From JBEVOS01 sp044226655 (GTDB lineage Bacteria > Pseudomonadota > Alphaproteobacteria > Caulobacterales > Aquidulcibacteraceae): 64,000 nt of DNA. The notes below the pieces were generated by a model. The model searched no databases. It saw only the letters and a list, made by a program, of their open reading frames with translations, and was not told where the DNA came from. Where the stretch lies: positions 310,001-374,000 of the forward strand of contig JBGAGO010000001.1 of assembly GCA_044226655.1 (NCBI GenBank), written 5' to 3'. Positions 16,828 to 25,200 of the stretch are shown here, piece by piece (within the stretch, counting starts at the first letter, position 1; the number at the start of each line of letters is the position of its first letter). A program made the position numbers and the translations under genes.

Positions 16828-17746
16828 CGGCCCCGCCTTCGATCTTTTTGATTTCCGCGAGCAGCTTGTCTTCGTTGGGCGTGCGCTTGCCATCGGCGCG
16901 GGTCATGCCGACGGCCCAGGCGATTTCGGCGAGGGTGAGCTTTTCGTCTTCCGCGGCTTCGGCGTTCGCGGCTTCGTAATGCGCTTCGAGCCGATCGAGA
17001 TCGCTCTTCATGCCGAGATGGGCGCGGAAGCCGTCGAGGCCGCCTTCAAACGTGCGGGCGAGGAACGAGGCGGGCTGCGGCGTCAAGAGGCTCGACACCC
17101 AGGCGCGGCGGCCAAGCTGGCCATTGCGCTCCAAGAGCGCCGGCGCGCGGCGCGCCAGCAAATGGTTCATGATCGCCTTGACGAACAGATCGCCCCAGCT
17201 CGGATGGTTCGCCATCGCGGCGTGCGATGCATCGAGCGCGAACAGCCAGCACGTCTCCTCTTCGGTGACGAAGGTCGCGCCTGAGCCGGCCGCGGCGTAG
17301 ATGCAGCGGCGGATCAGTTCGGTTTCATTGGCGCCGATCGGCGCGCCGGCGAGCAGACGCGTCAAACGCGCGCGCGTGAATTGCGAGAGCCGCTCGGGCG
17401 CGCTGTCGGCGCGCTCCATGAGCTTCAGCAGAACGGCGAGTTCGGTTTCGCGCGCGCCATCCTGGCCGAAGCGCGCTTCAAGCCAGGCGACATCGGACTC
17501 CGTGAGATGGCCCGGCTGCGCGGCCGCCTGCAGCATGTGATCGCTGAGCGCTTCGACGAAGGCGTAGGTCCATTCCGCATCCGTGTTGGCGACCTTGGCT
17601 TCAAGCGCGATCAGCGCTTCGGCTTCTTCGCGGCTGACGACGCCATCGGGAAACACGGCCCGGCGCAGATCAAGCGCCTCATCGGGCGTGACATGACCAT
17701 CGCCGCTGATGCGTTCGGTGAGCGTGTGCAGGGCCAGATTGCGCAT
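16808..17746 (-). CDS. Hypothetical 312-residue protein with TerB-like character
   Basis: No signal peptide or membrane segment is seen; the protein is mainly helical and acidic. Acidic segments such as ISGDGHVTPDEALDL, FPDGVVSREEAEAL and GMTRADGKRTPNEDKLL recur at the start and end and resemble the D-G-x-x-x-x-E-x pattern of TerB-type or EF-hand-like helical modules. The last segment is the best match to TerB. No function is assigned. It overlaps fabB tail-to-tail by 20 bases and is followed on the same strand by a small membrane protein gene. Confidence 0.6.
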   Translation of the reverse strand: MRNLALHTLTERISGDGHVTPDEALDLRRAVFPDGVVSREEAEALIALEAKVANTDAEWTYAFVEALSDHMLQAAAQPGHLTESDVAWLEARFGQDGARETELAVLLKLMERADSAPERLSQFTRARLTRLLAGAPIGANETELIRRCIYAAAGSGATFVTEEETCWLFALDASHAAMANHPSWGDLFVKAIMNHLLARRAPALLERNGQLGRRAWVSSLLTPQPASFLARTFEGGLDGFRAHLGMKSDLDRLEAHYEAANAEAAEDEKLTLAEIAWAVGMTRADGKRTPNEDKLLAEIKKIEGGAVTPPAS

Positions 17747-17830
17747 GGGATTCTCCCGCGGGGCTTAAACGCGGGGAGCATAGCGGCGAGGCTTTAACCG
17801 GACGCAAAGGCGGTCCTACGAGTTTGTAAA

Positions 17831-17849
17831 CCTTCGCGCCGCGCGAAGG
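17831..17849 (-). terminator. Hairpin downstream of the small membrane protein gene, possible terminator
   Basis: ccttcgcgc and gcgcgaagg form a 9-base complement with almost no loop, so the outer pairs would form. On the minus strand it is followed by tttacaaact, a weak T-rich tail. It lies 44 bases after the stop of the gene at 17893. Confidence 0.4.
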
Positions 17850-17892
17850 CGCGACCTTGCGGCCGCGCCCCGCTGCAAACGCCTTTTAAACG

Positions 17893-18237
17893 CTAATTGA
17901 CGGCGCGTTCGACCTCATTGCCGGCCCGTTCGGCCGCATCGCCGACCTTATCCGCCGTCTCATCGACGGCCGCGCCCGCGCGATCGGCCGCCTGCGCGGT
18001 TTGCGCGCGCGCTTCGGCGACGGCGCTATCGGCTTCCGCGCCCGCGCGCTGATAGCCGCCCTGATTGGTCGCGTAGATTGCGATGCCGCCCACGACGAGC
18101 AGCGCGCCGAGCAGCAAGCCGAAGATCAGCCCGCCGCCGCCTCTGCGCGGCCGTTCTTCGACATGTTCGACATAGCCCGTCACGCGGCCGGTTTCCGGAT
18201 CGCGCACGATATCGGCTTCGCGATGAATCTCAGCCAT
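17893..18237 (-). CDS. Small single-pass membrane protein with alanine-rich helical tail
   Basis: This 114-residue protein has a charged cytoplasmic N-terminus (EIHREADIVRDPETG), a glycine run and one membrane helix (LIFGLLLGALLVVGGIAIYA, about residues 37-56). A tail of Ala/Asp/Glu/Arg-rich heptad-like sequence (VAEARAQTAQAADRAGAAV) follows and should form a long helix or coiled coil. Similar proteins are common unannotated envelope proteins in this group. The role is unknown. Confidence 0.7.
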   Translation of the reverse strand: MAEIHREADIVRDPETGRVTGYVEHVEERPRRGGGGLIFGLLLGALLVVGGIAIYATNQGGYQRAGAEADSAVAEARAQTAQAADRAGAAVDETADKVGDAAERAGNEVERAVN

Positions 18238-18328
18238 AAATCACTCTCCTTCGCGCGCGACCGCCCTGGCGGGGCGGGTGCGCGTTGGGAGCGAAACGGA
18301 TGGTCGCGGCGTAAGTTCCCGGCGCGCC

Positions 18329-19627
18329 CTATTCGATCTTGAGCCGCACGAACGCCATCGCGCCCGTGGGATCGCCGTCATAGGCGGCGTCCAACGCATC
18401 CGGCGTGACATGCCGCTCGACCAGGGCGCCGAAGCCGATCTTCGCATGCGCGGCGACGCGAAAATCGCGGATGGCGCCGAGCGAGAGGCGGCTTACGTCT
18501 TCGCGCGTCGGCGCCAGATGCTCGCTCTCGATCCATTCGCCGCGCGCGAACAAAGTCCATTGGTCGTTGGGCGCATAGGCGGATTCGAGCAGCCAGGCAT
18601 TGCTGCCCTCGCCATGCTCGGGCTCCTTGCGGCCGAAGGCGAGCGTGCTGGTCCAAAGCCCATCGCCGATCGGGCGCGCGTAGATCGCGCTAGCCGAAAA
18701 ACGCTGCTCGTCCTCATCGGGATGCAATTGCTCGGGGCTCACGACATCGGCCCAGGAGGCCTGCAGCGCCCAGCGTTCGCTCGGATTGAAGCTCAGGCGC
18801 ACAGACGTTGAATCGAGCGCGCCGGTTTCGATGTCATAGCGATCCTGATCCGGTTCGCGGCCGTTGAAGCGCGAAGCTTCGATCTTGAACGGGCCCTGCA
18901 CATAGCCGAGCGTGACGACGCCGAACGTGATGTGCGTGGAATCGAGCCAATGGTGCGAAATCGGCGCCTCGGGCGAGTCCATGGCCGAGCCGCGATGCAT
19001 GAAGGCCGGCGGGCCGAACGCCGGTTCGCCCGGCAAGCCGCCATAGATGAACACGCTCGCATCGCCGATGCGACGTGCGTAGGACGCCGACAGCTCCATG
19101 AAGAGATCGTGCGGATGCTGACGATCGATCAATTCCGTTGCGCCATCGGCGGTTTCGCCTGAGGCGAACAGCAGCGGATAGCCGCTATGGCCCATGAAGG
19201 GATCGGGGCTGAGCATGGCGCGCAGCACCAGCGTATCGCCATTCGCGAAATCGCGGCGCGCCGATCCCATGATCATGCCGGAGACGAACGCCTTCTCATC
19301 GCCGCGCGGGCCATCCTGCCAATCATAGACGCCGTTGAGCAGCACATGACCCATCAGCATCCACTCGCCGCGCTGCGCGTGCAGGCCACCATGGGTGGAG
19401 ACGTCCGGCTGCCAGCTCGTGCCGGAGGCGTCGCGCGTCATCGGATAGGCGCCGAACGCTCCGGACGACATCGCCGCGTGATCCGGCGTGTCCATGCCGG
19501 ACATGTCCATATCCGACATGTCGTGCGCCTGGGCGTCCATGCCGGACATATCGTGCGCGTGCTCCTGCGCCAGCGCAGGCGCCGCAAGCACGAGGCAGGC
19601 GGCGAACGAAACAATCCACGGCGTCAT
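18329..19627 (-). CDS. Exported Met/His-rich putative outer-membrane protein, CsoR-associated (copper?)
   Basis: From ATG 19627 the 432-residue protein has a signal peptide (TPWIVSFAACLVLAAPALA) followed by a Met/His/Asp-rich segment (about residues 21-52) containing repeats like HDMSGMD, HDMSDMDMSGMD and DHAAM, the type of sequence that binds copper in the periplasm. The rest is rich in alternating aromatic/polar stretches and ends in VRLKIE, consistent with a beta-barrel. Its start overlaps the stop of a CsoR-type regulator by 4 bases, so the two are one operon. A role in copper handling is inferred from the motif and the neighbour. Confidence 0.65.
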   Translation of the reverse strand: MTPWIVSFAACLVLAAPALAQEHAHDMSGMDAQAHDMSDMDMSGMDTPDHAAMSSGAFGAYPMTRDASGTSWQPDVSTHGGLHAQRGEWMLMGHVLLNGVYDWQDGPRGDEKAFVSGMIMGSARRDFANGDTLVLRAMLSPDPFMGHSGYPLLFASGETADGATELIDRQHPHDLFMELSASYARRIGDASVFIYGGLPGEPAFGPPAFMHRGSAMDSPEAPISHHWLDSTHITFGVVTLGYVQGPFKIEASRFNGREPDQDRYDIETGALDSTSVRLSFNPSERWALQASWADVVSPEQLHPDEDEQRFSASAIYARPIGDGLWTSTLAFGRKEPEHGEGSNAWLLESAYAPNDQWTLFARGEWIESEHLAPTREDVSRLSLGAIRDFRVAAHAKIGFGALVERHVTPDALDAAYDGDPTGAMAFVRLKIE

Positions 19628-19899
19628 CGCGCAGTCTTCTCCAACAGGTCGATCAATTCGGCGGCTTTCTTGCGCTGCTCGGCGGCGTCGCCGCTCAGGA
19701 TCGCGCCTTCGATGCAATGCGTGAGATGGGCCTTCAGAAGCTCGGTCTCGACGCGCGCGAGCGCGGCGCGCACGGCCTCGATCTGGTGGGCCACGTCGAT
19801 GCAATAACGGCCCTCCTCCACCATGCGCGTGAGGCCGCGGGCCTGGCCCTCGATGCGGTGCAGGCGGGCGATGAGCTTGGGATCGGGCGCGTGAGCCAT
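19624..19899 (-). CDS. csoR: CsoR/RcnR-family metal-sensing repressor, copper type
   Basis: A 91-residue all-helical regulator starting at ATG 19899. It keeps the CsoR copper ligands: Cys33, His58 and Cys62, with the same 25- and 4-residue spacings as in M. tuberculosis CsoR. The RNA-like start RLHRIEGQARGL is the family signature. Apo-protein binds the operator and copper(I) releases it. It is the first gene of the operon with the Met/His-rich protein, and the operator-like sequence at 19906-19928 lies immediately upstream, so autoregulation is likely. Confidence 0.85.
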   Translation of the reverse strand: MAHAPDPKLIARLHRIEGQARGLTRMVEEGRYCIDVAHQIEAVRAALARVETELLKAHLTHCIEGAILSGDAAEQRKKAAELIDLLEKTAR

Positions 19900-19905
19900 C
19901 GCCAA

Positions 19906-19928
19906 ATACCTATACCCCCTATAAGTAT
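19906..19928 (-). promoter_or_regulatory. Candidate CsoR operator
   Basis: The core tataccccctata (19911-19923) is a run of five C flanked by TATA half-sites, with further inverted ATAC/GTAT flanks. G/C tracts bordered by AT inverted repeats are the known operator type of CsoR/RcnR proteins. It sits 7 bases upstream of the csoR ATG, where it would cover the promoter. Confidence 0.65.
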
Positions 19929-20011
19929 CTGGCAAGTTCGTAGCGCCGGCCCGCCTTGACCGCCAGCGCCCGGCGCCGTCCTAGAGCCCCAGCATTCGCG
20001 AAAGGACGTTC

Positions 20012-20827
20012 ATGGCCGACGATTGGAACATGCCGACGGGCGAATTGATGCGCGGCAAGCGCGGCCTCGTCATGGGCGTCGCCAACGACATGTCGATCGC
20101 CTGGGGCATCGCCAAGCAGATGGCGGCGCAGGGCGCGGAGCTCGCCTTCACCTATCAGGGCGAGGCGCTGGAAAAGCGCGTGCGCCCGCTGGCCGAAAGC
20201 GTCGGCTCGAAATTCATGGTTGAATGCGACGTGACCGACGATGCGCAACTCGACGCCGCGTTCGCCAAGATCAAGGCCGAATGGGGCGGGCTCGATTTCC
20301 TGGTCCACGCCATCGCGTTTTCCGACAAGAGCGAATTGCGCGGCTCGTTCGTGGAGAATACGACGCGCGCCAATTTCCTGCGCACCATGGATGTGAGCGC
20401 GTTCTCCTTCGTCGCCTGCGCGCAGCGCGCGGCGCCGCTGATGGAGAAAGGCGGTTCGCTTATCACGCTCACCTATCTCGGCGCCGAGCGCGTGTTGCCG
20501 AGCTATAATGTGATGGGCGTGGCCAAAGCCGCGCTCGAAGCCTCCACGCGCTACATGGCGCGCGATCTGGGGCCCAAGGGCATCCGCGTGAACGCGATCT
20601 CCGCCGGCCCGATGAAGACGCTCGCCATCGCCGGCATCCAGGGCGGGCGCGGCCTTATCTCGACGGGGCGCGCCTGGAGCCTGATGAAGGAAGACACCTC
20701 GATGGAGGGCATTGCCGGCTGCGCGCTCTGGCTGCTCTCCGATCTCGGCCGTTCGACCACGGGCGAGGTGATCCACGTCGATGCGGGCTTCCACGCGGTG
20801 GGCCTGCCCGAGGGCGTGGAAGCCTAG
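20012..20827 (+). CDS. fabI: Enoyl-ACP reductase I (FabI)
   Basis: A 271-residue short-chain-dehydrogenase-type enzyme using NAD(P)H to reduce trans-2-enoyl-ACP, the last step of each elongation round. The nucleotide motif GVANDMSIAWGIAKQM is characteristic of FabI, and the catalytic pair is Tyr165 and Lys172 in YNVMGVAK. The ATG at 20012 follows gaaagga. An internal ATG before RGKRGLVMG would shorten the N-terminus by nine residues. It is the third gene of the usual fabA-fabB-fabI set but separated from it here. Confidence 0.93.
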   Translation: MADDWNMPTGELMRGKRGLVMGVANDMSIAWGIAKQMAAQGAELAFTYQGEALEKRVRPLAESVGSKFMVECDVTDDAQLDAAFAKIKAEWGGLDFLVHAIAFSDKSELRGSFVENTTRANFLRTMDVSAFSFVACAQRAAPLMEKGGSLITLTYLGAERVLPSYNVMGVAKAALEASTRYMARDLGPKGIRVNAISAGPMKTLAIAGIQGGRGLISTGRAWSLMKEDTSMEGIAGCALWLLSDLGRSTTGEVIHVDAGFHAVGLPEGVEA

Positions 20828-21243
20828 CCCGGCATCGTTTCGAACACGACGAGACCGTCCGGCAATGGGACCCAGTCCGGGCGGTCGCGATTGAAGATTG
20901 CGATGCGCGGCGCGAAATGTTCGGGCGCATCGAGCGAGCCCGCGTAGATCGTGTGCTCAATATCGCCGCCCCACACGCCGCCGAACACCAGCCCGCCGCA
21001 CGCGACGCAGGAATTGCGCACCGCTTCCGTGCCGCGGAACGATGTGGCGCGGTGTTGCAGCGCCGCGCCCTGAATCGAAAGCTGCTCGGCGCGAAAGTTC
21101 ATGAACGGGATGAAGCCGGAGCCAGACGCCTTCCTGCAATCGCCGCAGAAGCAATAGCCCATCGCGAACGGCGCGCCCGCCGCCTCATAGCGCAGCGCGC
21201 CGCAAAGGCATCCTCCCGTGATCCGCTTGGCCGTATCGCTCAT
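20824..21243 (-). CDS. GFA family protein (intact)
   Basis: A 139-residue protein starting at ATG 21243 with the three Cys groups of the family: GGCLCGALRYE, CFCGDCRKASG and SCVACGG. These bind zinc; the founding member was described as activating the formaldehyde-glutathione adduct, but most members have no proven activity. This copy keeps the spacer after the second Cys group, in contrast to the broken paralogue at 9368-9750. It converges on fabI with a 4-base overlap and is divergent from the SDR gene with 40 bases between starts. Confidence 0.85.
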   Translation of the reverse strand: MSDTAKRITGGCLCGALRYEAAGAPFAMGYCFCGDCRKASGSGFIPFMNFRAEQLSIQGAALQHRATSFRGTEAVRNSCVACGGLVFGGVWGGDIEHTIYAGSLDAPEHFAPRIAIFNRDRPDWVPLPDGLVVFETMPG

Positions 21244-21283
21244 CTTCGGATTCCTGTACCGGAGCCGATCTGGAGGCGTGAGC

Positions 21284-22117
21284 ATGAAGGATAAAACCGT
21301 CGTCGTCACCGGCGGCACATCCGGCATCGGCGAGGTCGCCGCGCTGCGGCTGGCCGAACAAGGCGCGCGCATCGCGCTGGTGGCGCGCGATACGAAGCGC
21401 GCGGAAGCCACTTTGGCCAAGCTGAAGCGCGCCAATCCGAGCGGCGATCATTGCGTCTATCTGGCCGATCTCGGCAAGCTGTCGGATGCGAAGCGCATCG
21501 GCGCGGAGATTGCGGCGCATGAGCCGAAGATCGATGTGCTGATCAACAATGCGGGCGCGCTGTTCGCCGAACGCCAGGAGGTGGAAGGCCTCGAGCGGAC
21601 GTTTGCGCTCAACCACATGTCCTATGTCGTGCTGACGCATCTGCTGCTCGATCGGCTCAAGGCCGCTGGCGCGGCGCGCATCGTCTCCACCGCCTCGGCC
21701 GCGCATCTGGGCGCAACGCTCGACTTCGACGACTTGCAGAGCGCGAAGAGTTTCCAGAGCTTCTCCGTCTATGGCCGCTCGAAGCTGTGCAACATCCTGT
21801 TCACGCGCGCGCTCGCCAAGCGGCTGCAGGGCGGCGCGGTGACGGCCAATTGCCTGCATCCCGGCTTTGTCGCGACGCGCTTCGGCGGCGCGCAGGGTTT
21901 CATGTCGGCGGTGATCGATGTGGCGAAATTCGCCGCCATCTCGCCCGAGAAAGGCGCGGACACCATTATCTGGCTCGCCTCTTCGCCCGAGGCCGAAGGC
22001 AAGAGCGGCGGCTATTACGTGCGCCGCAAGCTGACGACGCCGAGCGGCGGGGCGCGCGATGACGCGGCGGCGGAGCGGCTCTGGGATGTATCGATGCGCA
22101 TCGCGGGGTTCGCTTAA
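21284..22117 (+). CDS. Short-chain dehydrogenase/reductase, retinol-dehydrogenase-like
   Basis: The ATG at 21284 follows tggagg at a good distance. The 277-residue SDR has TGGTSGIGEVAALRL (cofactor), the NNAG motif in LINNAGALFAE, the Ser in VSTASAAH and the catalytic YGRSKLCN (Tyr/Lys). The segment after it (NCLHPGFVATRFGG) is as in retinol-dehydrogenase-like SDRs. Substrate unknown. It is read divergently from the GFA gene. Confidence 0.88.
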   Translation: MKDKTVVVTGGTSGIGEVAALRLAEQGARIALVARDTKRAEATLAKLKRANPSGDHCVYLADLGKLSDAKRIGAEIAAHEPKIDVLINNAGALFAERQEVEGLERTFALNHMSYVVLTHLLLDRLKAAGAARIVSTASAAHLGATLDFDDLQSAKSFQSFSVYGRSKLCNILFTRALAKRLQGGAVTANCLHPGFVATRFGGAQGFMSAVIDVAKFAAISPEKGADTIIWLASSPEAEGKSGGYYVRRKLTTPSGGARDDAAAERLWDVSMRIAGFA

Positions 22118-22222
22118 CACCCAGCACGCTGCGCCTCACTGCACGCGGGAGGGAACGCCCGCGGAGCCCGCGCCGTTTCTTGGATGCGCCGGCGAACGGC
22201 GCGCCAATCAACGGAGTCTCAG

Positions 22223-22372
22223 ATGGCCGAAACGCCCAATAACCCGAATCAGCAGCGTCCGCAGCAGCAAGGCGGCGGCGCCGATCCGCGTCAGCAGCAA
22301 CAGCAACAGCCGCGCCGCGACGATCAGGAGCGGCCGAAGGATCAGCCGGACGCCGATCGCGAGCGCAAATGA
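22223..22372 (+). CDS. Small Gln/Arg/Asp-rich disordered protein
   Basis: A 49-residue ORF with an ATG 7 bases after cggag. The sequence is low-complexity, with repeated QQ, PRR and DRER patterns (NNPNQQRPQQQGGG), hydrophilic and without any fold. Such small proteins occur near the ends of genes in this group but have no assigned role. The good ribosome site and the terminator right after it support translation; evidence is otherwise weak. Confidence 0.5.
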   Translation: MAETPNNPNQQRPQQQGGGADPRQQQQQQPRRDDQERPKDQPDADRERK

Positions 22373-22393
22373 TCTCGCCATAAGGTGAAACGA

Positions 22394-22421
22394 AAACGGC
22401 GGACCGCGAGGCCCGCCGTTT
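22394..22421. terminator. Intrinsic terminator between the small ORF and pnp
   Basis: aaacggcgg (22394-22402) and ccgccgttt (22413-22421) form a 9-bp stem with a 10-base loop. On the minus strand the hairpin is followed by tcgtttcac after a tttt, making it the likely end of the rimP-pnp operon; it also can serve the plus-strand small gene. Confidence 0.7.
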
Positions 22422-22444
22422 CCATGTTCCGGTTGCGACGATGC

Positions 22445-24673
22445 TTAGTTCGTCGGCTCTTCTTCGCGGCGCGGGCGACGCGGACGATCGCCGCGGTCCC
22501 GGCGCTCGCCGCGATCGCTGCGTTCGCGCGGGCCGGTATCGACCGCTTCCTCGCCGAGCTCCGCCGTGATGTCGGCGCCGGTGGCTTGGTCGACCACCTT
22601 CATCGACAGCCGCGTCTTGCCGCGGTCATCGAAGCCGAGCAGCTTCACCTTCACCTTGTCGCCTTCCTTGACGACGTCGGACGGCTTGTTGACGCGCTCG
22701 CGCGCCAATTGGCTGACGTGGACGAGGCCATCCTTGGCGCCGAAGAAGTTCACAAAGGCGCCGAATTCCATCACCTTCACGACCGTGCCTTCGTAGATGT
22801 GGCCGACTTCCGGTTCGGAGGTGAGGCCCTTGATCCACTTGATGGCGGCGTCGATCGAGTCTTGCGACGCGGAGGCGACTTTCACGGTGCCGTCGTCTTC
22901 GACATTCACCTTCGCGCCGGTCTTTTCGACGATCTCGCGGATCACCTTGCCGCCCGTGCCGATGACATCGCGGATCTTATCCGTCGGGATCGAGATCTGA
23001 ACGATACGCGGCGCGTTGGCGCCGACGGCTTCGCGTGAATGGCCGAGCGCCTTGTTCATCTCACCGAGGATGTGCATCCGGCCCGCATGTGCGCGCTCGA
23101 GCGCCACCTTCATGATCTCTTCGGTGATGCCCGCGACCTTGATGTCCATCTGCAGCGAGGTGATGCCCTTCTCGGTGCCGGCGACCTTGAAATCCATATC
23201 GCCGAGGTGATCCTCGTCGCCGAGAATGTCGGTCAGGACTTCATAGCCGTAGGGCTCGAGAATGAGGCCCATCGCGACGCCCGCAACCGGGCGCGTGATC
23301 GGCGCGCCGGCGTCCATCAGCGCGAGCGAAGAGCCGCAGACCGTCGCCATCGAGGAAGAGCCGTTCGATTCCGTGATCTCCGACACCAGCCGGATCGTGT
23401 ACGGGAATTGCTCCTGCGTCGGCAGCACAGCCTGCAATGCGCGGAAGGCCAGCTTGCCATGGCCGATTTCGCGGCGGCCCGGCGCATTCATGCGGCCGGT
23501 TTCCCCGACGCTGTAAGGCGGGAAATTGTAGTGCAGCATGAAGCGGGCCTTCGTCGTCCCGCCGAGCGCGTCGATATATTGCTCGTCTTCGGCGGTGCCG
23601 AGCGTCGCCACGACCAGCGCCTGCGTCTCGCCGCGCGTGAACAGCGCCGAGCCGTGCGTGCGCGGCAGCGTGCCGACTTGGACGTCGATCGGACGCACCT
23701 TGTCGACGGCGCGGCCATCAATGCGCGCCTTATCCTTCACGATGCGCGAGCGGACGATGTCGCTTTCGACTTCCTTGAACGCTTCCTTGAACTGGTTGGC
23801 TTCAAGCCCGCTGGCATTGGCCTCGCTGGCCACCAGGGCCTTCTTGGCCTTGTCGCGCGCGGCGCCGACAGCAGCGTAGCGCTCTTCCTTCTTCTGGATC
23901 TTGTAGGCGTCGCCCAGCTCGCCGCCGACCAGCGCCGCGATCTCCTTCTTCGCCGGCGACAGATCGACCGGCGCGAATTCGAACGGCTCTTTCGAGGCCT
24001 GCTCGGCCAGGCGGATGATGGCGTCGATCACCGGCTGCATGCCGCGATGCGCGAGGTTCAGCGCTTCGAGCATTTGCGCTTCGGTGAGCTCTTTCACTTC
24101 GCTTTCGACCATCATGATCGCATCGGTCGTGCCGGCGACCACGAGATCGAGATCGGATTTCTTCATGTCCTCGATCGAGGGATTGAGCACCGGCTTGCCA
24201 TCGATCCAGCCGACGCGCGATGCGCCGATGGGGCCGAGGAAGGGCACGCCGGAGATCGTCAGCGCCGCGCTCGCGGCGACCATCGCCAGAAGATCGCTCT
24301 CATTCTCATTGTCCCAGGAGAGCACGGTGACGATGACTTGCACTTCGTTCTTGAAGCCTTCGACGAAGAGCGGACGGATCGGGCGATCGATCAGGCGCGA
24401 GAGCAGCGTCTCACGCTCGCTCGGGCGGCCTTCGCGCTTGAAATAGCCGCCCGGAATGCGGCCCGCGGCGAACGACTTTTCTTGGTAGTTCACGGTCAAC
24501 GGGAAGAAATCTTGTCCTGGCTTTTGCTCGCGCGCGTACACGGCGGTCGCGAGCACGGCGGTTTCGCCCCAGGTGGCGTAGACGGCGCCGTCGGCTTGGC
24601 GCGCGATGCGCCCGGTTTCCAGCGTCAGCGGGCGGCCCGCCCAATCGAGGGTGACAGTTTTCGTATCGAACAT
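22445..24673 (-). CDS. pnp: Polyribonucleotide nucleotidyltransferase (PNPase)
   Basis: From ATG 24673 the protein is 742 residues. Two RNase PH domains (the second with ESNGSSSMATVCG, the phosphate/active-site strand) flank a helical linker; a KH domain (IGTGGKVIREI, near residue 568) and an S1 domain (EGTVVKVMEFGAFV, near 623) bind RNA. It degrades RNA 3'-to-5' phosphorolytically as part of the degradosome. The C-terminus is a long Arg/Asp/Glu tail (GERRDRGDRPRRPRREE). It follows rpsO with a 254-base gap containing a palindromic element and a strong hairpin, so its expression may be processed separately. Confidence 0.97.
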   Translation of the reverse strand: MFDTKTVTLDWAGRPLTLETGRIARQADGAVYATWGETAVLATAVYAREQKPGQDFFPLTVNYQEKSFAAGRIPGGYFKREGRPSERETLLSRLIDRPIRPLFVEGFKNEVQVIVTVLSWDNENESDLLAMVAASAALTISGVPFLGPIGASRVGWIDGKPVLNPSIEDMKKSDLDLVVAGTTDAIMMVESEVKELTEAQMLEALNLAHRGMQPVIDAIIRLAEQASKEPFEFAPVDLSPAKKEIAALVGGELGDAYKIQKKEERYAAVGAARDKAKKALVASEANASGLEANQFKEAFKEVESDIVRSRIVKDKARIDGRAVDKVRPIDVQVGTLPRTHGSALFTRGETQALVVATLGTAEDEQYIDALGGTTKARFMLHYNFPPYSVGETGRMNAPGRREIGHGKLAFRALQAVLPTQEQFPYTIRLVSEITESNGSSSMATVCGSSLALMDAGAPITRPVAGVAMGLILEPYGYEVLTDILGDEDHLGDMDFKVAGTEKGITSLQMDIKVAGITEEIMKVALERAHAGRMHILGEMNKALGHSREAVGANAPRIVQISIPTDKIRDVIGTGGKVIREIVEKTGAKVNVEDDGTVKVASASQDSIDAAIKWIKGLTSEPEVGHIYEGTVVKVMEFGAFVNFFGAKDGLVHVSQLARERVNKPSDVVKEGDKVKVKLLGFDDRGKTRLSMKVVDQATGADITAELGEEAVDTGPRERSDRGERRDRGDRPRRPRREEEPTN

Positions 24674-24720
24674 AGTCTTACTCCAGGCGGCGCGACCCCT
24701 GCCGGCCGCCTTACGGTCCA

Positions 24721-24743
24721 CGCAGGCGGCGGATCCGCCTGCG
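24721..24743 (-). promoter_or_regulatory. Perfect hairpin in the pnp leader
   Basis: cgcaggcgg and ccgcctgcg are perfect 9-base complements around cggat, 47 bases before the pnp ATG on the minus strand. In E. coli the pnp leader contains a stem-loop cut by RNase III that mediates PNPase autocontrol. A similar role here is an inference from position only. Confidence 0.4.
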
Positions 24744-24776
24744 TCATGCGTGCCCCGATGCGCACACGCGGATCGA

Positions 24777-24920
24777 GGCCCCTCCCCGCGAGGGGAGGGG
24801 GTGGGGGGTGGGGTGAACCTCGATTGTTAGGAAATGAGCGCATCTGGCGCTCGCGCAACAATGTCGGCGGTCGGGATTCACCCCACCCCCCGGCCCCCTC
24901 CTCTCAAGAGGAGGGGGAGA
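24777..24920. repeat. Composite palindromic intergenic element (copy B)
   Basis: Hairpins cctccccgcgaggggagg and ccctcctctcaagaggaggg bracket inverted arms gggggtggggtgaa/ttcaccccacccccc. The layout is the same as the elements at 9.8, 34.4, 43.2 and 44.6 kb although the base sequence differs. It separates rpsO from pnp and is transcribed with the operon. Confidence 0.75.
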
Positions 24921-24927
24921 AGAGCGC

Positions 24928-25197
24928 CTAACGGCGCAGGCCCAAGCGCTCGATGAGCGTTTGGTAGCGCGCTTCATCGCGCGACTTGAGGTAATCGAGC
25001 AGACGCCGGCGCTGCGACACCATTTGCAGGAGGCCGCGGCGCGAGTGGTTATCCTTTTTGTGCGTCTTGAAATGCTCGGTGAGCGCGGTGATGCGCTCGG
25101 ACAGAATCGCGACTTGAACTTCGGGTGACCCCGTATCGCCCTTGGCGCGACCATATTCCTTCGAGAGCGCGGCTTTGCGCTCCACTGTAATCGACAT
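24928..25197 (-). CDS. rpsO: 30S ribosomal protein S15
   Basis: The 89-residue product matches S15 throughout: GDTGSPEVQVAILSERI, LTEHFKTHKKDNHSRRGLL and a C-terminal LKSRDEARYQTLIERLGLRR. S15 binds the central domain of 16S rRNA. Its start lies 3 bases after the truB stop, in the classic truB-rpsO-pnp order. Confidence 0.98.
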   Translation of the reverse strand: MSITVERKAALSKEYGRAKGDTGSPEVQVAILSERITALTEHFKTHKKDNHSRRGLLQMVSQRRRLLDYLKSRDEARYQTLIERLGLRR

Positions 25198-25200
25198 CGG

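Noticed and set aside
24777..24920. The GC-rich block between rpsO and pnp as a possible CRISPR or tRNA locus.
   Set aside because: It has no repeated spacers or cloverleaf; it is a palindromic element.
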